Assembly: GCA_947589285.1 (NCBI GenBank)
Contig: CANPZV010000003.1
Span: forward strand, 1-64,000
DNA length: 64,000 nt
From: an uncultured Clostridia bacterium
GTDB taxonomy: Bacteria; Bacillota; Clostridia; Christensenellales; Borkfalkiaceae
Reading direction: 5' to 3'
This document shows positions 31,398 to 41,800 of the stretch, in pieces. The stretch's first letter is position 1. Each line of letters begins with the position of its first letter. A program made the translations under genes and the position numbers. Below the pieces are notes generated by a model. The model saw only the letters and a program-made list of their open reading frames with translations, had not been told where the DNA came from and ran no database searches.

Positions 31398-34300
31398 ATG
31401 AAAAAATCCATACGCAACTACCTGTTGTCCGTCTTGATCGGCATTCTGGCCCTGCTCTCTGCGGTCGGAATGGCGGCTTGCGGCGACAGCGGCGCAAAGA
31501 AGCACACGTTGAAATTCAACGCGGGCGACGGGATCGACATTCCCGACATCGTTGCCGCCGCGGGCGAATCGATTACCCCCCCCGCAGATCCGACGAAAGA
31601 AGGATTCGAATTTGACGGGTGGTATCTCGACGCCGACGGTACGGGCGAGAAACAGACGCTCCCCACCGTCATGCCCGAAGAGGACGTCACCTACTACGGC
31701 AAGTGGACGGGGCTTCCCAAGCTCACCCTCTCGCTCGGCGGCGGGTCCCTTTCCGACGGAAGCGAATTCTATTTGAAGGCAGGCACCGATCTGTTCGCCT
31801 TCGTGAAGGACTTCGCCCCCGTGTTGGAGGGGCATGAATTCGGCAAATGGACGCTCGAAGGCGTTGACCTCAAAGAGGGCGACGTGATGCCCGAAGGCGG
31901 CGCGACGCTCACGGCGGTCTGGAAGGTCCCCTTCTCCGTCAAGCTCTACAAGCTCGATTTCGCCTCCTACGACGAATATACGGCGGAGACGGGCGAGACC
32001 AAGGGCTTTGGCTATGCGGGCGAGACCGTTGACCTCACCCCCTTCGTTCCCGAACATTACACTCTGAACACCGTCAAGACGGGAGCCGTCAAACTCTCCG
32101 AGGAGGGCGGCGACGTTCTCTCCGTCTATGTCGATCCCAAATACACGCGCTTTACCGATGTATTCGAGGGCACTGACCTCCTCTATGAGCTTGAGACAGA
32201 GAGCGGCGTCCTCTATCTCGACCGCGTCGGCATGGAGGAAGGCAGGAAGAAGAGTACAAGCTATAATAAGGAAACGGGTGCGTTTTCCTTTGAGACGGGC
32301 GAGGACGACGGCGACTTTGTCCTGAGCGGCATGATCTCGGGTGAGAGGTTCTACTACTTCCGCGACACCGTTTTCCGCACTTTCAGCGACTATCTCGGCT
32401 CGGCCGCGACGCTTGAGATCGGCTCGCCGACCGATGTCGAATTCACGCCCGCAAGCGGCTCCCCCGTGAGCGGCGGCTATTCCGTGAATGCAGAGACAGG
32501 CAGGTACGTCTTTACCCCGACGACGGGCGATCCCTTTGAATTTGTCCTCATCGAGGAAGCGGGCGTCCTCTACTTCCGCCTGAGCGATGGCATCGGCGGC
32601 TGGTACGCCTACGGCGGCGAGCTTACGGGCGGCGGCTGGTCCATTCTCGGCTTTGACGGCTTCGGCGTCGCGACAAGTTTGGACGACGAAGGTGCGGAAG
32701 TCGAATTCGATTACATCGTGAGAGACGCCGAAAAGCGCGTCATCGACCTTCCCGAACTTGGCCGCATCATGCTTACAGACGGCACGCACGAGGATCTCGG
32801 CGGCCACAAGATCGACGGTACCTTCAGCCAGTCCGACGGCTTTGAGGGCGACTATCTGTATCAAACTACTTCCTCTCGCAGGATCGACGTCCTCACGCTC
32901 GACGGTTTCGGCGGCGCGGTCCGCAGCTATCATACCGATGAGGATCCCACGGTACACCCTATCTCGGACGGCACTTACAAGGTCGAAAAGGATGAGACCT
33001 GGCTGATTCGCAGCGGCGGCTCCATCGGGAACTACGGCGGCGTCAACCAATGGCTCCGCTATACGGCAGTCCATAAAGAAGATGACGTTACAGACCCCCG
33101 TTTTGAGAAAGGAAACGGTTCGGGTACAAGCGTCATTACCACGTCCACGGATGAGGAAGGAAATACGGTAAATCACTTCTCACCCTATTATGTGAGCGAC
33201 GACGGAACGATCAGCTTCGGAAACGATTATCTCAGCGTCCTTCCCGGTGCCTACGATGTGACGAACAGCTTTGTGTACCAGGGCACAGACTACCCCGTAG
33301 ACGATACGCACAAGGCATTCCTCTATTTCAACAATCATCAATTCGGAGACAGCAGCTATCAGGAAGTCGATCTTTGGTACGGCACATATTCCGAAACGAG
33401 AAAAGACTTCATCTATGAGCTTGTCGTTTGGGCGGGTTGGTTCGCAGACGACAATGAGATCTTTGATTTGGATGAGGGGTCTTACTACAACGGCATGTAC
33501 TTTAAGGACATGACCGACGACGGCACCTTTGAATTCGACTATGAGGATTGGGACGGAGATCCCGAGATCTACAAGCTCTTTGACGATGCAAACGGCAAAC
33601 TCGAGATCGACGCAAGGGGCGTTGCCCGCTTCTATCCCAAGTCGGACGATCCCGAGGCAAAGGGCGGCTACGGCGACCCCGTCGTGGTGAGCTATAAGGA
33701 AGTCGCCACGGGCCTGATCTCCGTGCTGGAATTCACCTTCCCTGCAAGCGTCCCCGCAAGCGTACACACGAAGTACGCCATCTACAGCAATTACTATGAC
33801 ATCACGGCGGACGAGGAATCGATCGTCATCATCGATCTTCAGGGCAACGACGTCAAGTATCTCTCGATCGTCTATGCGGACGGATCGACGGGCGGCGACG
33901 TCATCATCGTCATGAACGGCGAACTCTCCTTCGTCGGTCTGCTCTATTCGGACGAAGAGAGCGGCGTGATCGCGCTGGAGTTCCTTCTTACGGGTACGAT
34001 CGTTCCTGCGGGGACTTCCGACGATGAGTTCATCTTCACCAACAACGACGACGTTTATTACGAATACCTCGATTACTATGAGGACGTTGATATCATCCTC
34101 GGCACCTTCTCAGAGTTTCAGTTCAAAGTGGGCGAAGAGGACGCCTTCCTCTACTTCGACGGGTACGTCTTAGACCTTGCAAACGGTCAGGACACGCTGA
34201 AAACGGACGGCTACGGCAGCGCGACCCTCACCGTCGGCGGGACGGCGACAAGGGGTTCCTACTATGTGGAATACAACATTCTGACCTTTACGCCCGAAAC

Positions 34301-37300
34301 TGCGGCGGACGAAGAGGTCGCCCGCTCCTACTACCGCATCGACGAAGAGAAGAAAACCTTCACCCCCATCGATCAGAACGAGGACGAAGGCCTTGTGCTT
34401 GGCCCCTACTACGGTGCATCGGTCAATGAGAACGGCCTTCCCGAAAGCATCCTCCTCTCCACCCTCTTCCTCGACGGCGTTGATACGTTCACCTATGAAT
34501 ACCTCGGCGAAGATCTGGAAAGCATCGTGACCGAGACGGGCAAATATGAGGTCCTCAGCAAGAACATCGCCATAACAGGCAGGCTCCGCGGCTCCTTCAC
34601 CATTCAGCTCACCTTCGACAAGGCGAATGCGACCGACGCGGACGATGTGCGCGAGGCAAAACTCTTTCTCTACGACCTGTACGACGACAACGGATTCTAT
34701 CCCCTCTTCGCCATTCAAAACGACGCCCAAATGGGCACATACAACGCCTATGCGGAAGATAGTGAGGCCGCGGACGGCAAGTCCCCGCTCGGCGTTCTCG
34801 AGGGCGGCGACGGCTATTACAGGGAGAGCGCGTCGTTCACAGGCACTGACAGGGACGGTGACTTCGACTACACGGGCTACATGGCCCGCGGGAACATCGA
34901 GGACCTGTATTACGACAGCATGCCCATGTTCAGTGAGGACAAGAACGGCAGCGTCGTCGTGTTCGTCACTTACATCGACGGGAAAATGGTCCAATATGTG
35001 TTCGATATCGACAAGACCGACCCCACCAAGATCCTCTACCGTGATAAGTTCTATGGTACGGTCGCGGAGTACAGGACGCAGGGCGGCACGACGGGCAACT
35101 ACCTCCACCTCGACGGCCACAGCGTAGCGATCCTCTACAACGAGAACGACGAAGTTGTAATGTCCGGCACCTATGAGACTGTCCCGACCATGAAGGATAC
35201 CTACGCCTTCAAGGCAAACGGCAAGACGGAATTCCTCTTCACGCCTTCGTCGACCTCCTACGGCGGCGGCGTCCTCTACATCTATAAGGTCTATGCCGAG
35301 GAAGATGAGTTCGTCTGCGTCAACGACGACTGGTCTATCCTCGCCATGGACGGCTTCGGCAACGGCGTCTATATCGACAAGTACGGCGTGTCCTATTCGG
35401 GCGAGTACTCCACGGTCATCGAGGACGAGGGCGTCTACTGCCTCAACGTGACGGGTACCACCAAACGCATCTACTATCAGATCCACAGCGACGACAACAC
35501 GTTCACCCTCTGCCAAGGGGAATTCCTCACGAGCGAGGACGGCGGGACGCTCTACGTCTACTTCGGCACCGACGAATCGATCAGGATCCCCGACGGCGTC
35601 CATACGATCGCGGGACGCGCGTTCGTGCTTTCGGGCGCGAGCAACATCAAGCACATCGACTTCAACCAGGTCCAAACGCTCGAGGAATACGCCCTCAACG
35701 GCATGTGGGCACTCGAAGAGGTCGTCTCCGACTCTATCATCACCGTCGGCCCGTCGGCATTCATCGACACAAAGACGATCGTCAAGGTAGAGCTTCCCAA
35801 CTGCACGGAGATCGGCGAGAAGGCGTTCTACAACTGCAACGGCATCGAATCGGTCAAGCTCGGGAAGATCCAAAAGATCGGGGCGTACGCCTTCTCGAGG
35901 GACATCAACTGGTGCCCCGCGTGGACGCTCGATCTCACGGAAGTGGAAGACCTCAGCAAAGTCGAGATCGACTTTACCGCCTTCCTCGCCCTGAAGGGCT
36001 ACTTCAAGATCGTCAACGATACGATCATGGTAGACGGAAGCAAGATCCTTGTGAGCGGCGGCGTGGACGGCCTCAACGCGGCGGCCACGAAGCTCAAGGG
36101 CAAGACGGCCTCTATCAGCTATCACGATCTGGCAGGCGCGGCGGATGCCGACAACAAGACGGGCGAACTCGATGTAGACCTCTCCCCCTATGTCACCCTC
36201 GCTGCTCCGTCCGACGACCCCGCCTCAGGCCTCGCCTTCTATAGCTTGGCAAGCGATACGGTGCTTCTCTTCGACGGCGGCCTCGCAACCGTTTATGAGA
36301 AAGACTACTACTCCTATGAAATGAGTAAGGCCTACCCTTATTACATTGATGACGACGGAAAAGCGGTTCTCTTCTCTTATGATGCAACAGAGGGCTACAA
36401 GCAGGATCTTTCGGTTGACCTCAGCGCGACGACCCTTACGCTTGACGGGATTACTTATCTGAAGTCTGGGGAAACGGCTACACTTACTGCGACTGTAAGC
36501 GGAAAGACGGTCACCGTCACCTACAAATCCGAGGTCACGAGCAGTCTCTTCGTCAGCGTAAGCGTTACAGGTGTGACATACGACGGAACTCCTTTGGACA
36601 CAGACGACTATTATTTCAGCTACGACATGGTCCTTGAATTTTCAGCGGGTGGCCACTATTTCACTGCCGAGCTTGAAAATGGCGAATTTATCTTCACCGA
36701 CCACGGCGAAGAGATCGTTTTAGAGGATAAGTCGCAGGCTATATGGTTCCGCATTACCTTGTTGAAATCCGCCGATGACACATATACCTTGAAAACGATT
36801 GAGTATAATGAACGCGGCGCAAGCTCGCCTGACTATTACATCGACGGCACAATTTACTGCACGGAAAAGGCTGACGAAGAGAATACGTGGTCTTTCACGC
36901 GGAATCCCAACCACTACACGTTACATCTCAATGCTTCCGCACAAGGCGACCTCACGCTTACGGTGATAAACGAGGGTAGCGTGTTTACGTCGAACGGCTT
37001 TACGATAACGATTAAGGTGAAAACCGATCTTACAATTGAGGAGATCATCGAAATCAAATCGGATAGTGAGACGGTCGATCTTCAGAAACTGACATATTCC
37101 GAAGATAAAAAATCTGCGACATTTACTCTTAATGACAACACTTATATCATCAAGGTATCTTCCTATGAATACTCCCCTTACTTCACTGTTACGGCAATGC
37201 AAATCAACTATGATTTAACTGGCTCAGGTTTGGCATTTGACGATGATTATAACATGTTCCTCATTGCCGCCAAAGTCCACATCGATGAACAGGGAAATTT

Positions 37301-37484
37301 GCAAATCATGGAAGTGACAACATTCCAAGATTATTTTGATGATACCGATATTGAATATTCTTCCGCAACGAAGAATAATGACGGGAGCATAACGCTCCAC
37401 CTCAACGACGGAAAACATGCTAAAATCTCGGCATCGATGGGTAGTTCTGGTATTGATTTCTCTATCGAATGGGTAGAAGCGTAA
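31398..37484 (+). CDS. Very large repeat-containing surface lipoprotein
   Basis: A 2028-residue extracellular protein. The signal peptide ends in the lipobox MAAC. Residues about 32-105 form an InlB-type B-repeat (FDGWYLDADGTGE). The body is low in Cys and rich in Asp, Gly and Tyr, with a recurring D-G-[FY]-G motif near residues 420, 500, 935 and 1315, each beginning a beta-rich unit. Residues about 1395-1510 carry BspA-type leucine-rich repeats (RIPDGVHTIAGRAF, KVELPNCTEIGEKAF). The last about 400 residues are more AT-rich in codon use. Adhesion or polymer binding is likely; no catalytic motif is seen. GGAGG lies 5 bases before the ATG. Confidence 0.8.
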   Translation: MKKSIRNYLLSVLIGILALLSAVGMAACGDSGAKKHTLKFNAGDGIDIPDIVAAAGESITPPADPTKEGFEFDGWYLDADGTGEKQTLPTVMPEEDVTYYGKWTGLPKLTLSLGGGSLSDGSEFYLKAGTDLFAFVKDFAPVLEGHEFGKWTLEGVDLKEGDVMPEGGATLTAVWKVPFSVKLYKLDFASYDEYTAETGETKGFGYAGETVDLTPFVPEHYTLNTVKTGAVKLSEEGGDVLSVYVDPKYTRFTDVFEGTDLLYELETESGVLYLDRVGMEEGRKKSTSYNKETGAFSFETGEDDGDFVLSGMISGERFYYFRDTVFRTFSDYLGSAATLEIGSPTDVEFTPASGSPVSGGYSVNAETGRYVFTPTTGDPFEFVLIEEAGVLYFRLSDGIGGWYAYGGELTGGGWSILGFDGFGVATSLDDEGAEVEFDYIVRDAEKRVIDLPELGRIMLTDGTHEDLGGHKIDGTFSQSDGFEGDYLYQTTSSRRIDVLTLDGFGGAVRSYHTDEDPTVHPISDGTYKVEKDETWLIRSGGSIGNYGGVNQWLRYTAVHKEDDVTDPRFEKGNGSGTSVITTSTDEEGNTVNHFSPYYVSDDGTISFGNDYLSVLPGAYDVTNSFVYQGTDYPVDDTHKAFLYFNNHQFGDSSYQEVDLWYGTYSETRKDFIYELVVWAGWFADDNEIFDLDEGSYYNGMYFKDMTDDGTFEFDYEDWDGDPEIYKLFDDANGKLEIDARGVARFYPKSDDPEAKGGYGDPVVVSYKEVATGLISVLEFTFPASVPASVHTKYAIYSNYYDITADEESIVIIDLQGNDVKYLSIVYADGSTGGDVIIVMNGELSFVGLLYSDEESGVIALEFLLTGTIVPAGTSDDEFIFTNNDDVYYEYLDYYEDVDIILGTFSEFQFKVGEEDAFLYFDGYVLDLANGQDTLKTDGYGSATLTVGGTATRGSYYVEYNILTFTPETAADEEVARSYYRIDEEKKTFTPIDQNEDEGLVLGPYYGASVNENGLPESILLSTLFLDGVDTFTYEYLGEDLESIVTETGKYEVLSKNIAITGRLRGSFTIQLTFDKANATDADDVREAKLFLYDLYDDNGFYPLFAIQNDAQMGTYNAYAEDSEAADGKSPLGVLEGGDGYYRESASFTGTDRDGDFDYTGYMARGNIEDLYYDSMPMFSEDKNGSVVVFVTYIDGKMVQYVFDIDKTDPTKILYRDKFYGTVAEYRTQGGTTGNYLHLDGHSVAILYNENDEVVMSGTYETVPTMKDTYAFKANGKTEFLFTPSSTSYGGGVLYIYKVYAEEDEFVCVNDDWSILAMDGFGNGVYIDKYGVSYSGEYSTVIEDEGVYCLNVTGTTKRIYYQIHSDDNTFTLCQGEFLTSEDGGTLYVYFGTDESIRIPDGVHTIAGRAFVLSGASNIKHIDFNQVQTLEEYALNGMWALEEVVSDSIITVGPSAFIDTKTIVKVELPNCTEIGEKAFYNCNGIESVKLGKIQKIGAYAFSRDINWCPAWTLDLTEVEDLSKVEIDFTAFLALKGYFKIVNDTIMVDGSKILVSGGVDGLNAAATKLKGKTASISYHDLAGAADADNKTGELDVDLSPYVTLAAPSDDPASGLAFYSLASDTVLLFDGGLATVYEKDYYSYEMSKAYPYYIDDDGKAVLFSYDATEGYKQDLSVDLSATTLTLDGITYLKSGETATLTATVSGKTVTVTYKSEVTSSLFVSVSVTGVTYDGTPLDTDDYYFSYDMVLEFSAGGHYFTAELENGEFIFTDHGEEIVLEDKSQAIWFRITLLKSADDTYTLKTIEYNERGASSPDYYIDGTIYCTEKADEENTWSFTRNPNHYTLHLNASAQGDLTLTVINEGSVFTSNGFTITIKVKTDLTIEEIIEIKSDSETVDLQKLTYSEDKKSATFTLNDNTYIIKVSSYEYSPYFTVTAMQINYDLTGSGLAFDDDYNMFLIAAKVHIDEQGNLQIMEVTTFQDYFDDTDIEYSSATKNNDGSITLHLNDGKHAKISASMGSSGIDFSIEWVEA

Positions 37485-37508
37485 CGGAATGTGCAAAGCA
37501 CAAAATGG

Positions 37509-37540
37509 GCGGCGGGCGCAAATTAGCCCGCCGCTTTTTT
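37509..37540 (+). terminator. Intrinsic terminator after the 2028-residue gene
   Basis: Stem GCGGCGGGC / GCCCGCCGC with an 8-base loop, followed by TTTTTT. A second strong hairpin (AAAGGCT / AGCCTTT) at 37549-37575 has no T-run. Confidence 0.92.
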
Positions 37541-37612
37541 GTGTCTAAAAAGGCTCCTCCCAAGGAGAAGCCTTTCCCGCAGGTGACTGAGGCGGGCATG
37601 AATCAGAATGCG

Positions 37613-38790
37613 TTACCCCACCCCCTTCCCTACCCTCCCCCCTCAAGTATAAGGGGGGGAGGCGCGGTTTCGCGCTTTCTTGCCTGCCCCCTTTTTAAGG
37701 GGGCGGGGTAGGTAGGGGTGGGGGTTCCGCCGAAGGCGGTGGTGGGGGGGCTTTGCTCATTCTGAGGCGAAGCCGAAGAATCCCCTGAACGAAGTCCGTA
37801 GGTTTATGAGATCCTTCGCCTACGGCTCAGGATGAGCGTACGGTGACCCACCCCCTTCCCTACCCTCCCCCCTCAAGTATAAGGGGGGAGGCGCGGTTTC
37901 GCGCTTTCTTGCCTGCCCCCTTTTTAAGGGGGCGGGGTAGGGGTGGGGGTTCCGCCGAAGGCGGTGGTGGGGGGCTTTGCTCATTCTGAGGCGAAGCCGA
38001 AGAATCCCCTGAACGAAGTCCGTAGGTTTATGAGATCCTTCGCCTACGGCTCAGGATGAGCGTACGGTGACCCACCCCCTTCCCTACCCTCCCCCCTCAA
38101 GTATAAGGGGGGAGGCGCGGTTTCGCGCTTTCTTGCCTGCCCCCTTTTTAAGGGGGCGGGGTAGGGGTGGGGGTTCCGCCGAAGGCGGTGGTGGGGGGCT
38201 TTGCTCATTCTGAGGCGAAGCCGAAGAATCCCCTGAACGAAGTCCGTAGGTTTATGAGATCCTTCGCCTACGGCTCAGGATGAGCGTACGGTGACCCACC
38301 CCCTACCCTACCCTCCCCCCTCAAGTATAAGGGGGGAGGCGCGGTTTCGCGCTTTCTTGCCTGTCCCCTTTTTAAGGGGGCGGGGTAGGGGTGGGGGTTC
38401 CGCCGAAGGCGGTGGTGGGGGGACTTTGCTCATTCTGAGGCGAAGCCGAAGAATCCCCTGAACGAAGTCCGTAGGTTTATGAAATCCTTCGCCTACGGCT
38501 CAGGATGAGCGTACGGTGACCCACCCCCCTACCCCCCTCCCACGGAGGGGGCAAGGGCCTACCCCTTGGGGGGGAGGCTCCGCCGAAGGTGGTGGTGGGG
38601 GGGCTTTGCTCATTCTGAGGCGAAGCCGAAGAATCCCCTGAACGAAGTCCGTAGGTTTATGAGATCCTTCGCCTACGGCTCAGGATGAGCGTACGGTGAC
38701 CCACCCCCCTACCCCCCTCCCACGGAGGGGGGAACAGCGGCACCCCAACGGGGCAGCCAAGAATAGTGTCCACATGAGGGGCAAAAGATA
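37613..38790. repeat. Tandem array of about 224-bp units
   Basis: Units begin with CGTACGGTGACCCACCCCCT. Starts are at about 37613, 37837, 38061, 38285, 38510 and 38690, giving periods 224, 224, 224, 225 and 180; the last unit is partial. Units 2 and 3 look identical, unit 4 differs at a few bases, and unit 5 has a different CCCACGGAGGGGGCAAGG core. Each unit contains the modules found singly in other gaps (CCTCAAGTATAAGG, CCGCCGAAGGCGGTGG, TTCTGAGGCGAAGCC, ATCCTTCGCCTACGGCTC). No spacers and no coding signal. Confidence 0.9.
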
Positions 38791-38813
38791 AGGGCGGCGC
38801 ATTCGCGCCGCCC
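38783..38813 (-). terminator. Intrinsic terminator of the 1226-residue lipoprotein gene
   Basis: On the minus strand, stem GGGCGGCGC / GCGCCGCCC with loop GAAT, followed by TTATCTTTT. It lies 28 bases past the stop codon and borders the tandem repeat array. Confidence 0.8.
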
Positions 38814-38840
38814 CCCTTTCGTTCTTCGTTTGTCCTTCGA

Positions 38841-41800
38841 TTATTCGCCGTCCGAAGATACAAGGATCTGCGTTATCCAAAACGTCCCATCGTTCGCCTG
38901 CAAATCGTACGTCTTCCCATTGAGGGTAACAGGTTTCTTATCGGGATCCGCATAGATGTTGCCGTTCTCCGAGCCAGGATAGCCCGCACCGTTGATGTAG
39001 AGATGCGTCCACAATGTGTTCGACAAATCTGTCACATCGAAGTAGAGCTTGAAATAGACGCCGTTGCCGCTTGCAACAACCTTGGAGCAAACTGTTGCGT
39101 TGGCTTCACCGTCACCCATCTTCGAAGTCTTGAACGTATCTGCCGTGGAACCGGGTGCCCTGACTGTAAGCACGAAATACACTTTGTTGTTATCGATTTC
39201 CAAATCGGCAGACATGGTTTCGATTTTTGTTGCGGTCGATTCGATGATCTCAAAGCCGACGCCGCCCCAGAATCTCTTTCCTGCGCTGGAACCTTCGGCA
39301 TGGACGATGATGAACTTCTTCCCGCTGAGTTCCTGCGCGGCTTCCGTCACATTGGTAACACTCAGGTTGGAAGAATTCCCGTCAGCTGCGCTTTCCCCCG
39401 CCTTCGCAGTCGTGAGTTTGCAGGTATAGGAACCGACAGCAACGCCCGTCACATCAACTTTTAATGTCCATGCGCCGTTGGTTACGGTCAAAGTCTGAGT
39501 TTCGGGAGTAACATAGTCCCAACCCTGTTTATCGATGTTGTTATTGTGCTGAAGCGTGAGCCTGATAGCTCCCAACGCCGTCGTGAGATCTGCGTCAGTG
39601 TAGTTCTGCGAGGTCCCGCTAATGGTGATATAGAGCTTATCAGTGGTCTTTTCAAGCACAATGCCCGTTGCGGTGTACTTGGGTTCGGTGTCATCGACGA
39701 CAACGATCGTGACCATATGGCGGGACCACATTCCCGTGATGCCCAGCGTATAGGTCTTTTGGTTTGCGGAAACTGTGAACAGGTCGTCACCGTCCTTTTT
39801 GCCAAACAAAGTGAGAGCGGCCGCGTCGAGTTCGAGGTCCATTGTCTTGCCATGCGAGTCATGGACAACTTTATCGTCTACTTTCTTGTAATTGTTGCCG
39901 TCAAACACGGGTTTGAGTTCGATGTGCATCAAATAGTGTTTGTCCGCGGCATTCGTTGCGACCGACGACAGGTCAACGGAGATCGTGAAATTCCCCTGCG
40001 CATCAACAGTCGCTACATCTTTGAAGATAATATACGACCAGTTGTCGTCAGCCTGAAGGTCAAAGACGATATCCGAAGCACTGAAACCTTCCACGGTGCC
40101 CTTAATGGTGAGCATAGGCTTTCCGCTGACAAGTTCAAGTTTGGAAGTCGCATAATTGACCACAAGCTCGAATTTAGCCACATAGGCGGGATTGTTTTCA
40201 GGCGGGTTGGTATCGGTTGCCTCGGCGTCTGTGCAGACAAGGTTGGAGCTGTTGTAGGTGTTGTTCTTGAACTCACCCTCCGCATCGTTGTTCGCCGCAG
40301 TGGTGCAAAGGATCGTGTACTTCTTGCCGCCTACGACCGCATACAGGCCGTTGGTGGAGCAGTCACTGTCCTTGATCTCGAGGATCTTATCGTAGGTGGG
40401 ATCCCCGCCCTCTGCCGTGGGAGCATTCTCGAAGTAGAGGTTGGACCAAAGCATGGTCTTGCCGGCATGCGCCGTGACGTCGAACCAAAGCTTAAAGGTC
40501 CTATCCTCGCCTTCGACAGCGGCAAACCTTGCGGTATCCTGCTTGTAGACGACCACACCGCCGTCGGTGTTACCGAAGACAATGGTCTTGAGTTTGGCTT
40601 CATCGTAGCCCACTCTGCCGCCGACTTTCACGGTCACGACATAGTAGACCTTGGTGGGTTCCGTCATGCTGTCGACTTTCAGAGCGACGTCGCCGACGAC
40701 CTCGAGGGAAGCATTTTCGTTATAGCCATAGGCGATGATGCCGTCCCACTTGCCGGGACCGATGTAGAACACTCTCGTAAAGTCTGCATTGCACACCATG
40801 ATCGTTCCGTTTGTAAGAAGGTTACCATTGCTGCCGTCGGGGGCTTTCTCGCCATTGTCCTCAAAGTCGGTCTTGCAGTCATTGTTGACAAGGTTGTACT
40901 CGCCGCTCTTCGGGAAGAGTTTGGTGGTATCTTCCTGCGATTCGATGATGCTGAAGTGCGCGTAGGCAATGGTGGTAAGAGGCCAATCGGACGTATCGAC
41001 CGTGATCTCAAACTTGCCGTCGGCACCGATCGCGCCATAGTAAGCCTTGGTGGAACCGACATAGAAGTCGATGACAGCCGTCTTGTTGTAGAAGATCTCC
41101 TCGTTGACGGTGCCGTTGAACTTGAATTCGAGCTTGCCTGCGTTCTCCTGTGCCGCGATGGTGTATTCCATGCTCACATATTCCGCCGCAACTGCCTTGA
41201 GCGTCGTAACTCCGCCATAGGTGTACGTTGTGAAATAATAGCGATAACCGTCAAGATTAACTCGATCATCATCTTTATAGAAATCGGTAACGTCTGCATA
41301 GTCGGCGACGTTGATCTCCTGCGTGTCTTTCACGCCGTCGGATTCAGCGACGAACTTGATGTCCATCCACTTGCCGACGTAGCCCTTCTTGACGACTTCT
41401 CTCATGTCGAAGGTGAGCTTGAAGTCGTCGCCGCGGTTGGCCTCGCCCGTCGCGGGGATCGTGGGTCCCTTCAATTCGACCTGATCGTTGCCCTCATAGA
41501 GGAACAGATACGCCGATTTCGCTGCACGGAACTTGCCTTCGACGATGAGCTGAGGCACCTTTTCGCTGCCCGTCGTGTCCAAATTGTAATAGATCTTCGT
41601 GAGGTCAAGAAGATGCACTTTCCATACTGCCTTGTACTCTACGCTGACCGCAGTCTCCGCAGGGACTTTCGCAGTGGCGGCAGAACCGCCGTTCCATGCC
41701 TGGAATTCATAGTCGCTCTGCGCGGCGCCCTCACCGCGGGTCATCATCGCAGCGGTGGGAAGCTCGATATCCTTGACGAGCTGGCTCGCGAAGGTAAAGG

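Noticed and set aside
37469-37711. Small rightward frame after the large lipoprotein
   Set aside because: It reads through the terminator hairpin and into the repeat array.
37613-38790. CRISPR array
   Set aside because: Units are about 224 bp, contiguous and without unique spacers, and there are no cas genes.
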